A stretch of DNA of 64,000 nt from an uncultured Flavobacteriaceae bacterium (GCA_943787365.1 CALSMD010000006.1:509984-573983); one strand, 5' to 3'. Positions 35,221 through 45,478 are shown, counted from the stretch's first letter. Notes: generated by a model not told the origin, from the sequence alone. Numbers and translations are program-made.

Positions 35221-36225
35221 TTAAGCCTCTACTTTCAAAATTGCTTTTATCTTTTCTTCTAGCTCATCCATCAATTCTGGATTGTCTTTAATCATTTGCT
35301 TTACAGCATCTCGACCTTGACCGAGTTTTGTGTCTTCATAGCTAAACCATGAACCACTCTTCTTAACGATTTCATGTTCTACAGCCACATCTAAAATTTC
35401 ACCAACTTTAGAAACACCTTGACCATACATAATGTCAAATTCTGCCAAACGGAATGGTGGTGCAACTTTGTTTTTCACAACTTTTACACGTGTTTTATTT
35501 CCTAAAACATTTCCATCACTATCTTTTATTTGTGTAGATCGACGAATGTCTAAACGGACAGAAGCATAAAATTTTAAGGCATTACCCCCTGTAGTTGTTT
35601 CAGGATTACCGAACATCACACCAATTTTTTCACGTAATTGATTAATGAAAATCATCGTACAATTTGTTTTACTGATCGATCCTGTTAATTTTCTTAGTGC
35701 TTGCGACATTAAACGGGCATGGAGTCCCATTTTAGAATCTCCCATCTCACCTTCAATTTCACTTTTTGGTGTCAGTGCTGCTACAGAATCAATCACAACC
35801 ATATCAATGGCTCCAGAACGCACCAAATTATCGGCGATTTCAAGTGCTTGCTCACCATTATCTGGCTGAGAAATAATAAGGTTGTCAATGTCAACTCCTA
35901 AGTCTTGAGCATAAAAACGATCAAAGGCATGTTCTGCATCAATAAAGGCTGCAATACCACCTGCTTTTTGGGTTTCTGCAATAGCATGTAATGTCAGGGT
36001 GGTTTTTCCTGAAGATTCCGGGCCATATATTTCAATCACACGACCTCTAGGGTAGCCTCCAACACCTAAGGCAATATCCAACCCTAAGGATCCTGAAGAG
36101 GTAACTTCTACATCCACCACAGGGGCGTCACTCATTCTCATTACGGTGCCTTTTCCGTATGCTTTATCAAGCTTGTCTAGGGTTAGCTTGAGGGCTTTTA
36201 ATTTTGCATCTTTTTCGCTGCTCAT
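35221..36225 (-). CDS. recA: Recombinase RecA
   Basis: The 334-residue product has the Walker A sequence [13 protein letters not shown], the [20 protein letters not shown] segment, the loop-2 region [28 protein letters not shown] (conserved in all RecA) and a typical acidic-helical C-terminus. RecA forms filaments on single-stranded DNA for strand exchange and for induction of LexA-type responses. No LexA-like box was recognised upstream. It is 17 bp past a bidirectional terminator. Confidence 0.98.
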   Translation of the reverse strand: MSSEKDAKLKALKLTLDKLDKAYGKGTVMRMSDAPVVDVEVTSSGSLGLDIALGVGGYPRGRVIEIYGPESSGKTTLTLHAIAETQKAGGIAAFIDAEHAFDRFYAQDLGVDIDNLIISQPDNGEQALEIADNLVRSGAIDMVVIDSVAALTPKSEIEGEMGDSKMGLHARLMSQALRKLTGSISKTNCTMIFINQLREKIGVMFGNPETTTGGNALKFYASVRLDIRRSTQIKDSDGNVLGNKTRVKVVKNKVAPPFRLAEFDIMYGQGVSKVGEILDVAVEHEIVKKSGSWFSYEDTKLGQGRDAVKQMIKDNPELMDELEEKIKAILKVEA

Positions 36226-36361
36226 AAGTCTTTTGTATCTAATTCTTTCTTCTTGCTAAAATAAGATTTCTTTTGTTAATTTTGAAAATTTTAACCAACC
36301 TTTTTGTAATATTTTCGAAACGCTTTGTATTCACTTTTTTCGAGCGTGTTCTAAAAATTAT

Positions 36362-36369
36362 TACCTTTG
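36362..36369 (+). promoter_or_regulatory. Probable -7 promoter box (TACCTTTG) before trhO
   Basis: TACCTTTG fits TAnnTTTG and lies 37 bp before the ATG at 36407. No convincing TTG occurs at the usual -33 spacing. The same octamer is found before the UDP-glucuronate decarboxylase gene. Confidence 0.5.
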
Positions 36370-36406
36370 TATTTCAATTTAATATAAACTTAAAAATTAG
36401 TATAGC

Positions 36407-37483
36407 ATGCAACTGTACAATACATTAAGCAATATTGAAAGAGCGGAGCTTATCCAACAAGCTGGCAAAGAACGCCTGACAATCTCTTTCTACAAGTATT
36501 CAAAAATTAGCAACCCCGAGTTGTTAAGAAATCATTTATTTTTATTTTGGGATAGCATAGACGTTCTAGGGCGGATCTATGTTGCTCACGAAGGTATTAA
36601 TGCACAACTTTCAGTTCCTGCAGATAATTTCGAGACGTTTAAAAGCCATTTAGACACCATTGATTTTCTGGAAAATGTGCGTTTAAACATCGCTATTGAA
36701 CACGATTTATTTTCGTTTTTAAAACTTAAAGTCAAGGTCCGAGATAAGATTGTTTCAGACGGTTTAAATGATGCTACTTTTGACCCTTCAGACATTGGCA
36801 CACACGTGAATGCGTCAGAATTCAATGCACTCATAGAAGATGAAAACACAGTTGTGGTGGACATGCGAAATCATTACGAGAGTGAAATTGGGCATTTTAA
36901 AAATGCAGTTACTCCTGACGTGGATACCTTTAGAGAATCTTTGGATTTAATCGAAGAAGATTTGAAAGATCATAAAGAAACTAAAAAATTAGTCATGTAT
37001 TGTACTGGAGGGATTCGTTGTGAAAAAGCCAGTGCCTATTACAAGCATAAAGGATTCAAAAATGTATATCAATTGGAAGGTGGGATTATTAATTATGCCC
37101 GACAAGTTGAAAATCAATCAATCGAAAATAAATTCATTGGAAAGAATTTTGTATTCGATCAGCGCCGTGCTGAAAAGATATCAGACGATATCATTGCGAA
37201 CTGTCACCAATGTGGTGCACCTGCAGACATTCATGTAAATTGTGCCAACGACGCCTGCCATTTACTTTTTATTCAATGTGATTCTTGTAAAAAAACGATG
37301 GAAAACTGCTGTTCTACAGCTTGTATGGAGGTCAATCGTATGTCGTTTGAAGAGCAAAAAGTACTCCGAAAGGGTCAAGGGAATAGCAATGATATTTTCA
37401 AAAAAGGCCGTGCAGATCATTTGCCATACAAGAAAGATCTAAGGAATATCTTTACGACTCTTGCAAAACCATCACAGTCTTAA
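36407..37483 (+). CDS. trhO: tRNA uridine(34) hydroxylase (rhodanese-domain, TrhO/YceA)
   Basis: A 358-residue protein with the N-terminal acylphosphatase-like domain (ISFYKYSKISNPELLRNHLF, then VAHEGINAQLSVP) and a rhodanese domain whose active loop is YCTGGIRCEKASAYYK, a hallmark of TrhO. The C-terminus is cysteine-rich (CHQCGAPADIHVNC, CDSCKKTMENCC) and may bind zinc. TrhO uses O2 to make 5-hydroxyuridine at position 34 of tRNAs. Length is typical. Confidence 0.92.
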   Translation: MQLYNTLSNIERAELIQQAGKERLTISFYKYSKISNPELLRNHLFLFWDSIDVLGRIYVAHEGINAQLSVPADNFETFKSHLDTIDFLENVRLNIAIEHDLFSFLKLKVKVRDKIVSDGLNDATFDPSDIGTHVNASEFNALIEDENTVVVDMRNHYESEIGHFKNAVTPDVDTFRESLDLIEEDLKDHKETKKLVMYCTGGIRCEKASAYYKHKGFKNVYQLEGGIINYARQVENQSIENKFIGKNFVFDQRRAEKISDDIIANCHQCGAPADIHVNCANDACHLLFIQCDSCKKTMENCCSTACMEVNRMSFEEQKVLRKGQGNSNDIFKKGRADHLPYKKDLRNIFTTLAKPSQS

Positions 37484-37635
37484 TTTAATAGAACCGTTTA
37501 AGTTTTTGTGAGTTCAGAAAATAGCGATCGCCTCATTTTTTAAGTCCTCAAATAATCTTATATTTACGTTTTAGATCATAGAGTTAACGCGCATTTGTAA
37601 TGCTGTTGCATTGACAAATTCAATATATATAAATT

Positions 37636-38829
37636 ATGGGATGTACGAACTGTTCAACAGGGAAAGACGGGCAGCCAAAAGGCTGTAAAAACAATGGAAC
37701 ATGCGGGACCGATAGCTGCAATAAGCTAACTGTTTTTGATTGGCTTTCAAATATGACACTCCCTAACGGCTCAACCCCTTTTGATTGGGTAGAGGTTCGT
37801 TTTAAAAATGGCCGAAAAGTATACTACAAAAACACTGAAAACCTAACCTTAAGTATTGGAGATGTCGTAGCAACTCAAGCTGCTTCAGGACACGATATTG
37901 GTATGGTTACACTATCGGGGGAGTTGGTAAAGGTTCAAATGAAACGAAAGAAAATCTCTGAAACTCCCGAAGAAATTTTTAAAATTTACCGAAAAGCCTC
38001 TCAAAAAGATATTGATATTTGGATCCAAGCCAGAGACAAGGAAGAAGGAATGAAAGTCAAAGCAAGACAATTTGCAATTGACCTTCGGTTGAAAATGAAA
38101 ATTTCTGACATTGAATTTCAAGGAGATGCCAGTAAGGCTACGTTCTATTATACAGCCGATGAACGGGTTGATTTTAGAGAACTTATCAAATTATTTGCTA
38201 GAGAATTCAGAACCCGAATCGAAATGAAACAAGTAGGTTTGCGACAAGAAGCCGCACGACTTGGGGGAATTGGCTCCTGTGGACGCGAACTTTGTTGTTC
38301 TACTTGGTTGACCGATTTTAGATCTGTAAACACCTCTGCAGCTCGCTATCAACAGCTCTCTTTGAACCCTTTAAAATTAGCAGGACAGTGCGGGAAATTG
38401 AAGTGTTGTTTAAACTATGAATTGGACGCATATTTAGATGCTTTAAAAGCATTCCCAAAAACAGAAGTCAAATTAAGAACTGCAAAAGGGACTGCCGTTT
38501 GTCAAAAAACAGATATTTTCAAAGGTCATATGTGGTATGCTTACGAAGGCGAATGGATGAATTGGCACAAGTTAACCACAACTCAAGCCAATGAAATTAT
38601 TGCGATTAATGCGAAAAATGAAAAGGTTGCGAGTTTAGAAGAATATGCAATTGATTTAGTCGAAGATACTAAAGTAGATTTTGAAAACGTTGTGGGTCAA
38701 GATAGTTTAACGCGATTTGACACCCCTAAAAATCATAGACGTAAAAACAACAATCGACGTAAAAACAATAACAATAGAAAGAACAAGAATAACAGAAAAT
38801 CTAGACCCCAGAACAACAATGCAAAGTAA
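37636..38829 (+). CDS. PSP1-domain protein (RicT/YaaT family)
   Basis: A 397-residue protein. The N-terminus is cysteine-rich (MGCTNCSTGKDGQPKGCKNN). The PSP1 domain (about residues 50-290) includes VEVRFKNGRKVYY, RVDFRELIKLFAREF, LGGIGSCGRELCC and GQCGKLKCCLNYELD, whose cysteines match the Fe-S-binding residues of Bacillus RicT. The last 30 residues are an unusual low-complexity basic tail of Arg, Lys and Asn. RicT in Bacillus affects RNA processing; the role in Bacteroidota is not established. The gldH start lies inside its last codons. Confidence 0.9.
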   Translation: MGCTNCSTGKDGQPKGCKNNGTCGTDSCNKLTVFDWLSNMTLPNGSTPFDWVEVRFKNGRKVYYKNTENLTLSIGDVVATQAASGHDIGMVTLSGELVKVQMKRKKISETPEEIFKIYRKASQKDIDIWIQARDKEEGMKVKARQFAIDLRLKMKISDIEFQGDASKATFYYTADERVDFRELIKLFAREFRTRIEMKQVGLRQEAARLGGIGSCGRELCCSTWLTDFRSVNTSAARYQQLSLNPLKLAGQCGKLKCCLNYELDAYLDALKAFPKTEVKLRTAKGTAVCQKTDIFKGHMWYAYEGEWMNWHKLTTTQANEIIAINAKNEKVASLEEYAIDLVEDTKVDFENVVGQDSLTRFDTPKNHRRKNNNRRKNNNNRKNKNNRKSRPQNNNAK

Positions 38830-39316
38830 AACAGTATTTTGGATTCTTCTTTTTGCTTTTGTAGCATTCTCATGTCAGCAAAATAAAGTGTTTGACCGCT
38901 ACACGTCCATTTCAGATGTCTGGAATAAAAAAGACGTAATTAGCTACCATTTTATAGCCCCTGACACCATAAACCCTTATAATTTAGTTGTCAAATTAAG
39001 AACGACTAATGCTTATAAATTTAGTAATTTATTTTTAATCGTTGAATTAGATTATCCAAACGGAAAAGTTACAAAAGACACCCTTGAGTATCTCATGGCA
39101 AAACCAAATGGGGAGCTTCTAGGTTCGGGATTTACATCTGTCAAAGAACATAAGCTCAGTTTCAAAGGGTACGATCATCCTTTTATATTTACCGAAGAAG
39201 GAACTTATAAGGTACAGATTCAACAAGCAATGCGCCATCGAGGAGAGCCAAATGGGCTTGCTCAACTCGAAGGAATTATTGACGTTGGATTTAGTATTGA
39301 ATCTCTGACTAAATAG
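38819..39316 (+). CDS. gldH: Gliding motility lipoprotein GldH
   Basis: Start is placed at ATG 38819, giving 165 residues with a lipoprotein signal (WILLFAFVAFSC); the upstream track extension has no signal and lies in the PSP1 gene. The mature part has DRYTSISDVWNKKDVISYHF and a terminal GLAQLEGIIDVGFSIE, as in GldH. GldH is a lipoprotein needed for gliding in Flavobacterium, now linked to the type IX secretion machinery. It overlaps the PSP1 gene by 11 bp and is followed after 5 bp by the penicillin-binding protein, the standard flavobacterial order. Confidence 0.92.
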   Translation: MQSKTVFWILLFAFVAFSCQQNKVFDRYTSISDVWNKKDVISYHFIAPDTINPYNLVVKLRTTNAYKFSNLFLIVELDYPNGKVTKDTLEYLMAKPNGELLGSGFTSVKEHKLSFKGYDHPFIFTEEGTYKVQIQQAMRHRGEPNGLAQLEGIIDVGFSIESLTK

Positions 39317-39321
39317 TTATT

Positions 39322-41661
39322 ATGGCAAAAAAGAAAACAGCATCTCTTAATTTTTCAAAACCGATTCGTTGGTTTTGGATGTGTTTTTTAGCAGCTGTTT
39401 TTGGAGTAGCCCTCATTTTTCTATCTGCTTCCTTAGGGTTTTTTGGTGAAATGCCAGACACGACTGCTTTAGAAAATCCACGAACAAATTTAGCCACTGA
39501 AATCATTTCGTCCGATGGAGAAACACTTGGAAAATTTTATTATCAAGACAATAGAACTCCAGTCGCTTTTAGTAAACTACCCAAACATCTTGTAGAGGCG
39601 CTTATTGCAACTGAAGACGTGAGACATTATGAGCATGCAGGGATTGATGCTCGTGGCACCTTAAGAGCCGTTATTAAACTAGGTAAAGGCGGAGGGGCAA
39701 GCACCATTTCCCAACAATTAGCCAAACAACTTTTTCATGGAGAAGGCTCTCGAAACACAATTGGTAGAATAACTCAAAAAATAAAAGAATGGGTAATTGC
39801 AACGCGTTTGGAACGTCAATACACCAAAGAAGAAATTATTGCCCAATATTTTAATATTTATGATTTTGGAAATAATGCGGACGGCATTCGATCGGCATCC
39901 AGAATTTATTTTGGGAAAGAACCAATGGATTTATCAATCAATGAGTCTGCGATGTTAGTAGGCATGTTTAAAAATTCTTCGCTCTATAATCCACGTCCAA
40001 AACGAAACCCTGAAGGGACCAAAAACCGTCGAAATGTTGTATTAAGCCAAATGGCTAAATATGGTTTTATAGAGGAAACATTAAAAGATTCATTGCAACA
40101 ATTACCCTTGGGGCTCAACTATACTCCCGAATCACATCGTGAAGGAATTGCGACCTATTTTAGAGCGTATCTTAGAGAGTTTATGAAAGAATGGGTTAAC
40201 AATCCTCAAAACAGAAAACCGAATGGAGATAAATATAACATCTACAAAGATGGTCTTAAAATTCACACCACGATTGATTCTCGCATGCAAACTTTTGCAG
40301 AAACAGCAACCAAGGAGCACATGTCTAATTTACAAGCAGAGTTTTTTGTTCAAAATACACCAAGACGAAATCGAACGGCCCCCTTTTTGGATTTAGAACC
40401 TGAAGAAATCACGGATTTATTAAACACTAGTATGCGCCGTTCTGAGCGTTGGCGTAAAATGAAGTATGATCTTAAAAAATCAAATGCCGAAATTAAAGCC
40501 TCGTTTGATAAGCCAGTTGCTATGAAAATATTTTCTTGGGATGCTAAAAATAATGAAATAGACACCGTTATGACCCCCAGAGATTCTATGCGTTATTACA
40601 AGTCTTTTTTAAGATCCGGAATGCTATCGATGGAACCACAAACAGGATTTGTGAAAGCATGGGTTGGAGGCATTAACTACAAACACTTCCAATATGATAT
40701 GGCAAAGCAAGGGAAACGCCAAGTAGGATCTACTTTTAAACCATTTGTATATGCCGCCGCTATTGATCAACTTCACCTGTCTCCCTGTGACACGTTTCCA
40801 AAATCCCAAATTACAATTGAAGCCATGAAACATGGAAACATGAAACCATGGTCTCCAAAAAACTCAGGTGGAAATTATGGAGGATTTGAAACCCTCAAAT
40901 CGGCTTTGGCAAATTCAAGAAATACCATTACAGCCCGCTTGATGAATGAAATTGGACCTCAACCCGTTATTGATTTAGCACGGAGTTTAGGTGTGGAACA
41001 AAATATTCCTGCAGTGCCTTCGATCGCCCTAGGAACCCCCGACTTAAGTGTCTATGAAATGGTAGCCGCATATTCTACTTTTGCAAATCAAGGGGTCTAT
41101 ACCAAGCCTGTTATGGTGACTCAAATAGAAGATAAAAACGGTACAATCCTTTATCAATATGCCCCTGAAACAAAAGATGTTCTGAGTAAAGAAGTAGCCT
41201 ATGTGAGTGTTAAACTGATGGAAGGTGTAACCCAGTTTGGTTCAGGTCAGCGCTTGCGCCACAATACCGCTAAAGATCAACTTGTTTATAAAGAAATTGT
41301 CACGGGCTATCCTTACGAATTCACAAATCCAATTGCAGGAAAAACAGGAACGACTCAAAACCAAAGTGATGGCTGGTTTATGGGAATGGTCCCTAATTTG
41401 GTTACAGGTGTATGGGTTGGTGGAGAAGATCGTGCCACCCATTTTAAAACAATTACGTACGGACAAGGTGCTGCTATGGCACTTCCTATCTGGGCAAATT
41501 ACATGCGAAGCTGTTATATGTTGGAGGAATTAGGAATTTCAAAAGAAGATTTTATTGCTCCTGAAGACCTCACTATTAAAGTAGAGTGCAAACCCATCGT
41601 TGAAGAGGGAGATCCGATTCCCGAAGAGGAAACACCGATTACGCCAGACATCGATTTCTAA
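39322..41661 (+). CDS. Class A penicillin-binding protein (PBP1A-like)
   Basis: A 779-residue bifunctional peptidoglycan synthase. One N-terminal membrane helix is followed by the GT51 glycosyltransferase domain with ATEDVRHYEHAGIDARGTL (catalytic Glu) and GGGASTISQQLAKQLF. The transpeptidase domain has the SxxK serine in VGSTFKPFVYA, the SxN motif in LANSRNT and KTGT in AGKTGTTQNQSDGW. It polymerises and cross-links peptidoglycan on the outer face of the inner membrane. The C-terminal tail is acidic and proline-rich. Operon with gldH. Confidence 0.95.
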   Translation: MAKKKTASLNFSKPIRWFWMCFLAAVFGVALIFLSASLGFFGEMPDTTALENPRTNLATEIISSDGETLGKFYYQDNRTPVAFSKLPKHLVEALIATEDVRHYEHAGIDARGTLRAVIKLGKGGGASTISQQLAKQLFHGEGSRNTIGRITQKIKEWVIATRLERQYTKEEIIAQYFNIYDFGNNADGIRSASRIYFGKEPMDLSINESAMLVGMFKNSSLYNPRPKRNPEGTKNRRNVVLSQMAKYGFIEETLKDSLQQLPLGLNYTPESHREGIATYFRAYLREFMKEWVNNPQNRKPNGDKYNIYKDGLKIHTTIDSRMQTFAETATKEHMSNLQAEFFVQNTPRRNRTAPFLDLEPEEITDLLNTSMRRSERWRKMKYDLKKSNAEIKASFDKPVAMKIFSWDAKNNEIDTVMTPRDSMRYYKSFLRSGMLSMEPQTGFVKAWVGGINYKHFQYDMAKQGKRQVGSTFKPFVYAAAIDQLHLSPCDTFPKSQITIEAMKHGNMKPWSPKNSGGNYGGFETLKSALANSRNTITARLMNEIGPQPVIDLARSLGVEQNIPAVPSIALGTPDLSVYEMVAAYSTFANQGVYTKPVMVTQIEDKNGTILYQYAPETKDVLSKEVAYVSVKLMEGVTQFGSGQRLRHNTAKDQLVYKEIVTGYPYEFTNPIAGKTGTTQNQSDGWFMGMVPNLVTGVWVGGEDRATHFKTITYGQGAAMALPIWANYMRSCYMLEELGISKEDFIAPEDLTIKVECKPIVEEGDPIPEEETPITPDIDF

Positions 41662-41717
41662 CGAAATTATTCAAATAATAAGATTTTTTTTGTACTTTTT
41701 TGTCCTAAATTAAAGTC

Positions 41718-42419
41718 ATGATAAATAAACAAGTAGCAGACGTAAAAGAAGCCCTCAATGGCGTCTCCAACGGAATGACCTTAATGCTCGGTGGTTTTGG
41801 ATTGTGTGGAATTCCCGAAAACACAATCTCTGAACTGGTGGATATGGACGTTAAGGAACTCACCTGTATTTCAAACAATGCTGGAGTTGATGATTTTGGA
41901 CTTGGACTATTACTTCAAAAGCACCAAATCAAAAAAATGATTTCATCTTATGTTGGTGAAAATGATGAGTTTGAACGTCAAATGCTTTCGGGAGAATTGG
42001 ATGTAGAACTAATCCCTCAAGGCACTTTAGCCGAACGTTGTCGTGCGGCGCAAGCAGGATTTCCAGCCATTTATACTCCTGCGGGTTATGGAACTGAGGT
42101 AGCGGAAGGAAAAGAGACCCGCGAATTTGATGGTAAAATGTATGTTTTAGAAAGGGCATTTAAGGCCGATTTTTCTTTTGTGAAAGCCTGGAAAGGGGAT
42201 GCCGCAGGAAATTTAATATTTAAAGGAACCGCTAGAAATTTTAATCCAAATATGTGTGGTGCGGCTACAATTACGGTTGCTGAGGTTGAGGAATTAGTCC
42301 CTGTTGGAGCTCTGGATCCCAATCAAATTCACATCCCTGGAATTTTTGTACAACGTATTTTCCAAGGAAAGGATTACGAAAAACGTATTGAAAAACGAAC
42401 CCTAAGACAAAAATCATAA
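41718..42419 (+). CDS. scoA: 3-oxoacid CoA-transferase subunit A
   Basis: A 233-residue family I CoA-transferase alpha subunit. It has [16 protein letters not shown] near the N-terminus, [14 protein letters not shown], the [20 protein letters not shown] segment and [16 protein letters not shown]. With the beta subunit it moves CoA between succinate and acetoacetate in ketone-body or acetoacetate use in the cytoplasm. scoB begins 2 bp after its stop. Confidence 0.93.
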   Translation: MINKQVADVKEALNGVSNGMTLMLGGFGLCGIPENTISELVDMDVKELTCISNNAGVDDFGLGLLLQKHQIKKMISSYVGENDEFERQMLSGELDVELIPQGTLAERCRAAQAGFPAIYTPAGYGTEVAEGKETREFDGKMYVLERAFKADFSFVKAWKGDAAGNLIFKGTARNFNPNMCGAATITVAEVEELVPVGALDPNQIHIPGIFVQRIFQGKDYEKRIEKRTLRQKS

Positions 42420-42421
42420 TC

Positions 42422-43075
42422 ATGTTAGACAAAAATGGGATTGCTAAACGTATCGCAGAAGAAGTCCAAAATGGATATTACGTGAATCTTGGTATTGGGA
42501 TTCCAACGCTTGTTGCCAACTTTGTTCGCGACGATATTGAAGTTGAATTTCAAAGTGAAAATGGTGTTTTGGGAATGGGTCCTTTTCCTTTTGAAGGCGA
42601 AGAAGATGCCGATCTTATAAATGCAGGAAAACAAACCATTACTACGCTTGATGGGGCTAGTTTTTTTGATTCCGCTACCAGTTTCTCAATGATTCGAGGT
42701 CAGCATGTGCACCTTACAATTTTAGGAGCAATGGAAGTTTCAGAAAATGGGGATATTGCCAATTGGAAAATTCCGGGTTATATGGTTAAAGGCATGGGAG
42801 GTGCGATGGACTTGGTTGCCAGCGCCGAAAACATTATCGTTGCCATGATGCATACCAATAAAAAAGGAGAATCTAAACTTTTAAAGCGGTGTTCACTGCC
42901 ATTGACAGGTGTAGCATGTGTTAAAAAAATTGTAACCAATTTAGCTGTTTTAGAGGTTACCAAAGACGGTTTTAAACTCTTAGAACGCGCGCCGGGAATC
43001 TCTGTAGAAACCATTCAACAAGCCACAGAAGGCCATCTTATTGTTGAGGGTGTTGTTCCTGAAATGAAATTATAA
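42422..43075 (+). CDS. scoB: 3-oxoacid CoA-transferase subunit B
   Basis: A 217-residue beta subunit with YVNLGIGIPTLVANF, and QSENGVLGMGPFPFEGEED containing the catalytic glutamate (SENG) of family I CoA-transferases, then LTILGAMEVSENGDIANW and MGGAMDLV. It pairs with ScoA. It converges on the ABC ATPase gene with a 6-bp overlap. Confidence 0.94.
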   Translation: MLDKNGIAKRIAEEVQNGYYVNLGIGIPTLVANFVRDDIEVEFQSENGVLGMGPFPFEGEEDADLINAGKQTITTLDGASFFDSATSFSMIRGQHVHLTILGAMEVSENGDIANWKIPGYMVKGMGGAMDLVASAENIIVAMMHTNKKGESKLLKRCSLPLTGVACVKKIVTNLAVLEVTKDGFKLLERAPGISVETIQQATEGHLIVEGVVPEMKL

Positions 43076-44761
43076 TCCTTTCGGAATTGCATCAATCAGC
43101 GCTTTAGTATAGGCTTTTTGAGGGTTGTCATAAATGGCATCTGCTTCACCAAGTTCCTCTATTTTTCCTTTGTTCATCACCATCAACTGATCGGACATAA
43201 ACTTTACGACGGCCAAATCATGAGATATAAAAATATAGGTAAATCCATAATCTTCTTTTAGCACATTTAATAAATTCAGCACTTGTGCTTGCACCGAAAT
43301 ATCGAGTGCAGATACGGATTCGTCACAAATAATTAATTTTGGTTCTACGGCGATGGTTCTCGCAATACCAATTCGTTGTCGTTGCCCTCCAGAGAATTCG
43401 TGAGGATAGCGGTCAAAATGGGAGGGGTCTAAACCTACTTTTTCTAAAATTTCTAGGGTTTTTGTTTTGCGTTCTTTATCAGATGAAAAGAGCCTATGCA
43501 CTTTCATAGGTTCCATAATTGCATCTCCTACCGTAAGTCGTGGGTTGAGTGAGGCATAGGGATCCTGAAAGATAATCTGAATTTCTTTTCGCAACGCGCG
43601 CATCTCTTTTTTATGGAGGTTTGTAATGTCTTTTCCTTTATAGTTTAGAGTCCCAGCGGTTGCTTTGTCGAGTTGTAAAATGGCTTTTCCTAGGGTTGAT
43701 TTTCCACAACCAGATTCACCCACCAGACCCATTGTTTCTCCAGCATAGACTTTAAAACTCACAGTATCCACTGCCTTGAAAGCAGTTTTTGTGCCAAAAA
43801 AAGAAGGGTTTGAAAAATATATTTTCTCTAGATTAATCACTTCCAACAGTGGTGCTTGACTGTATATTTCTTTATGTTTCTTAGCTCTGGTGTTTTTGGA
43901 AATGACACTTTTGGAAATGGTATTAGATAAAAAATCACTGATGGTAGGGAGTTGTTTCAATCGTGATTTTAGGGTTGGTCGTGCACCTATGAGTGCTTTT
44001 GTATAGTCTTCCTTAGGAGTTTTAAAAATGGATTTTGTAGGGCCACTTTCAATAATACTTCCTTGATACATTACTAGGATTCGATCTGCAATTTCAGAGA
44101 CCAAAGCCAAATCATGACTTATAAAAATCACGCTCATTTTGCATTCTTTTTGCAGGGTTTTTAAGAGTGCGATAATGTCTTTTTGAACCGTCACATCAAG
44201 CGCTGTAGTTGGTTCATCTGCAATCAGAATATCAGGCTTACAAGCAATTGCCATAGCAATCATGACACGCTGTTGTTGACCTCCAGATATTTCATGAGGA
44301 TATTTTTTAAAGGTTTCATGCGGTGTGGGAATTTTCACCTCATTAAATAACTGTATTACCTTGTCTTTCACTTCTTTTTTTGAGAGCGAAGTGTGTTGAA
44401 ACAAAAGTTCTTCCACTTGTGCTCCACAGGACATTGAGGGGTTCAAAGCACTCATGGGTTCTTGAAAAATCATGCCTATTTTTTGACCTCGAAGCGCCTC
44501 CAACTCTTTCTGTGAATAATGAAGGAGATTTTCATTTTTGAATAGAATTTCTCCAGCACTAACCACACTCTTTTTAGGAGGTAACAAGCCCATAATTGCG
44601 AGTGATGCTACGGATTTTCCACTACCAGATTCGCCTACAATCCCAAGAATTTCATTTGGAAACAAATCGTATGAGATGCCATGCAGTACTTCATTTAAAC
44701 CCGTATTGGATTTAAAGGCAACGCGCAGATTTTGAATGTTTAAAATAGGTGTTTGATCCAT
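43070..44761 (-). CDS. Fused double ABC ATPase of the oligopeptide/dipeptide type
   Basis: A 563-residue protein with two complete ABC domains. Domain 1 has GESGSGKSVASLAI, signature SGGQQQR and Walker B ILIADEPTTALD. Domain 2 has GESGCGKSTLGKAI, SGGQRQRIGIA and LIICDESVSALD, each followed by the oligopeptide-transporter C-terminal extension. The layout matches DppD-DppF fusions such as GsiA and YejF, which energise import of peptides or related solutes. No permease or binding-protein gene is beside it, so the partners must be elsewhere. It is 3 bp from the downstream exonuclease gene. Confidence 0.92.
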   Translation of the reverse strand: MDQTPILNIQNLRVAFKSNTGLNEVLHGISYDLFPNEILGIVGESGSGKSVASLAIMGLLPPKKSVVSAGEILFKNENLLHYSQKELEALRGQKIGMIFQEPMSALNPSMSCGAQVEELLFQHTSLSKKEVKDKVIQLFNEVKIPTPHETFKKYPHEISGGQQQRVMIAMAIACKPDILIADEPTTALDVTVQKDIIALLKTLQKECKMSVIFISHDLALVSEIADRILVMYQGSIIESGPTKSIFKTPKEDYTKALIGARPTLKSRLKQLPTISDFLSNTISKSVISKNTRAKKHKEIYSQAPLLEVINLEKIYFSNPSFFGTKTAFKAVDTVSFKVYAGETMGLVGESGCGKSTLGKAILQLDKATAGTLNYKGKDITNLHKKEMRALRKEIQIIFQDPYASLNPRLTVGDAIMEPMKVHRLFSSDKERKTKTLEILEKVGLDPSHFDRYPHEFSGGQRQRIGIARTIAVEPKLIICDESVSALDISVQAQVLNLLNVLKEDYGFTYIFISHDLAVVKFMSDQLMVMNKGKIEELGEADAIYDNPQKAYTKALIDAIPKGL

Positions 44762-44764
44762 TGC

Positions 44765-45478
44765 TTAAATATAAGCAATTTCATCCGTTTCTAATAAGGC
44801 TTCTCCACGGAGTCTTAAAATAATTTGTGCTACGGCAATGGTATCTTTTTGGCAATAGGTTACAATCCGGTCGATGTTATTTTCTTCGTAATAGACGCGA
44901 AATATTTCACTGCCATCAATATCATCTTTAGGAGATGGAATCCCCAACACACTGGTTAATAGCTTCAAAGAAGTATAATGCTTATAGTCGCCAAATTTCC
45001 ATAATTCTAGGGTGTCTAGGTGCGGAACTTCCCACGGTTTTTTGCCAAATAAATTCAGCTTCGATGGTAATGGAATGTTGTGTATAATCATTCTTCGTGC
45101 GATATAGGGGAAGTCAAATTCTTTTCCATTATGTGCGCAGAACAAGTGTTTTGGTCTTGAAAAATGCGTTTCAATAAGGGTTTTAAACTCTAAAAGAAGG
45201 CTGTGTTCTTCGCCATAAAATGAGGTGATTCTAAATCGACGTTCGGAGTTTACAAAGGTAAAATAGCCGACAGAAATACAGATAATTTTTCCAAATTCTG
45301 CCCAAATCCCTGCACGGTCATAGAACGCTTCTGGACTGTAATCTTCTTTGCGTTGGTATTTTGATTTTTGCTCCCAAAGTAGTTGTTTGTTTTCAGAAAG
45401 CTCCGAATAGTGTTCGGTTTCGGGAACCGTTTCAATGTCTAAAAACAGTAGGTTTTCAAGGTTGAGTTTTTGGAGCAT
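44765..45478 (-). CDS. 3'-5' exonuclease of the PolB-exonuclease-like (DEDDy) family
   Basis: Start is placed at ATG 45478 (MLQKLNLENLLFLDIETVPE); the track's upstream extension lies in the neighbouring hydrolase gene. The 237-residue protein has DIETVPE (Exo I, Asp-Glu), CAHNGKEFDFPYIARR (Exo II) and the late YCQKDTIAVAQ (Exo III, Tyr-Asp), as in the predicted 3'-5' exonucleases related to the PolB proofreading domain. The substrate is unknown; DNA repair or RNA trimming are possible. It overlaps the hydrolase gene by 23 bp. Confidence 0.85.
   Translation of the reverse strand: MLQKLNLENLLFLDIETVPETEHYSELSENKQLLWEQKSKYQRKEDYSPEAFYDRAGIWAEFGKIICISVGYFTFVNSERRFRITSFYGEEHSLLLEFKTLIETHFSRPKHLFCAHNGKEFDFPYIARRMIIHNIPLPSKLNLFGKKPWEVPHLDTLELWKFGDYKHYTSLKLLTSVLGIPSPKDDIDGSEIFRVYYEENNIDRIVTYCQKDTIAVAQIILRLRGEALLETDEIAYI

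Noticed and set aside
41237-41533. Plus-strand ORF of 98 residues in another frame of the penicillin-binding protein
   Set aside because: It overlaps the KTGT region of the real gene; a frame shadow.
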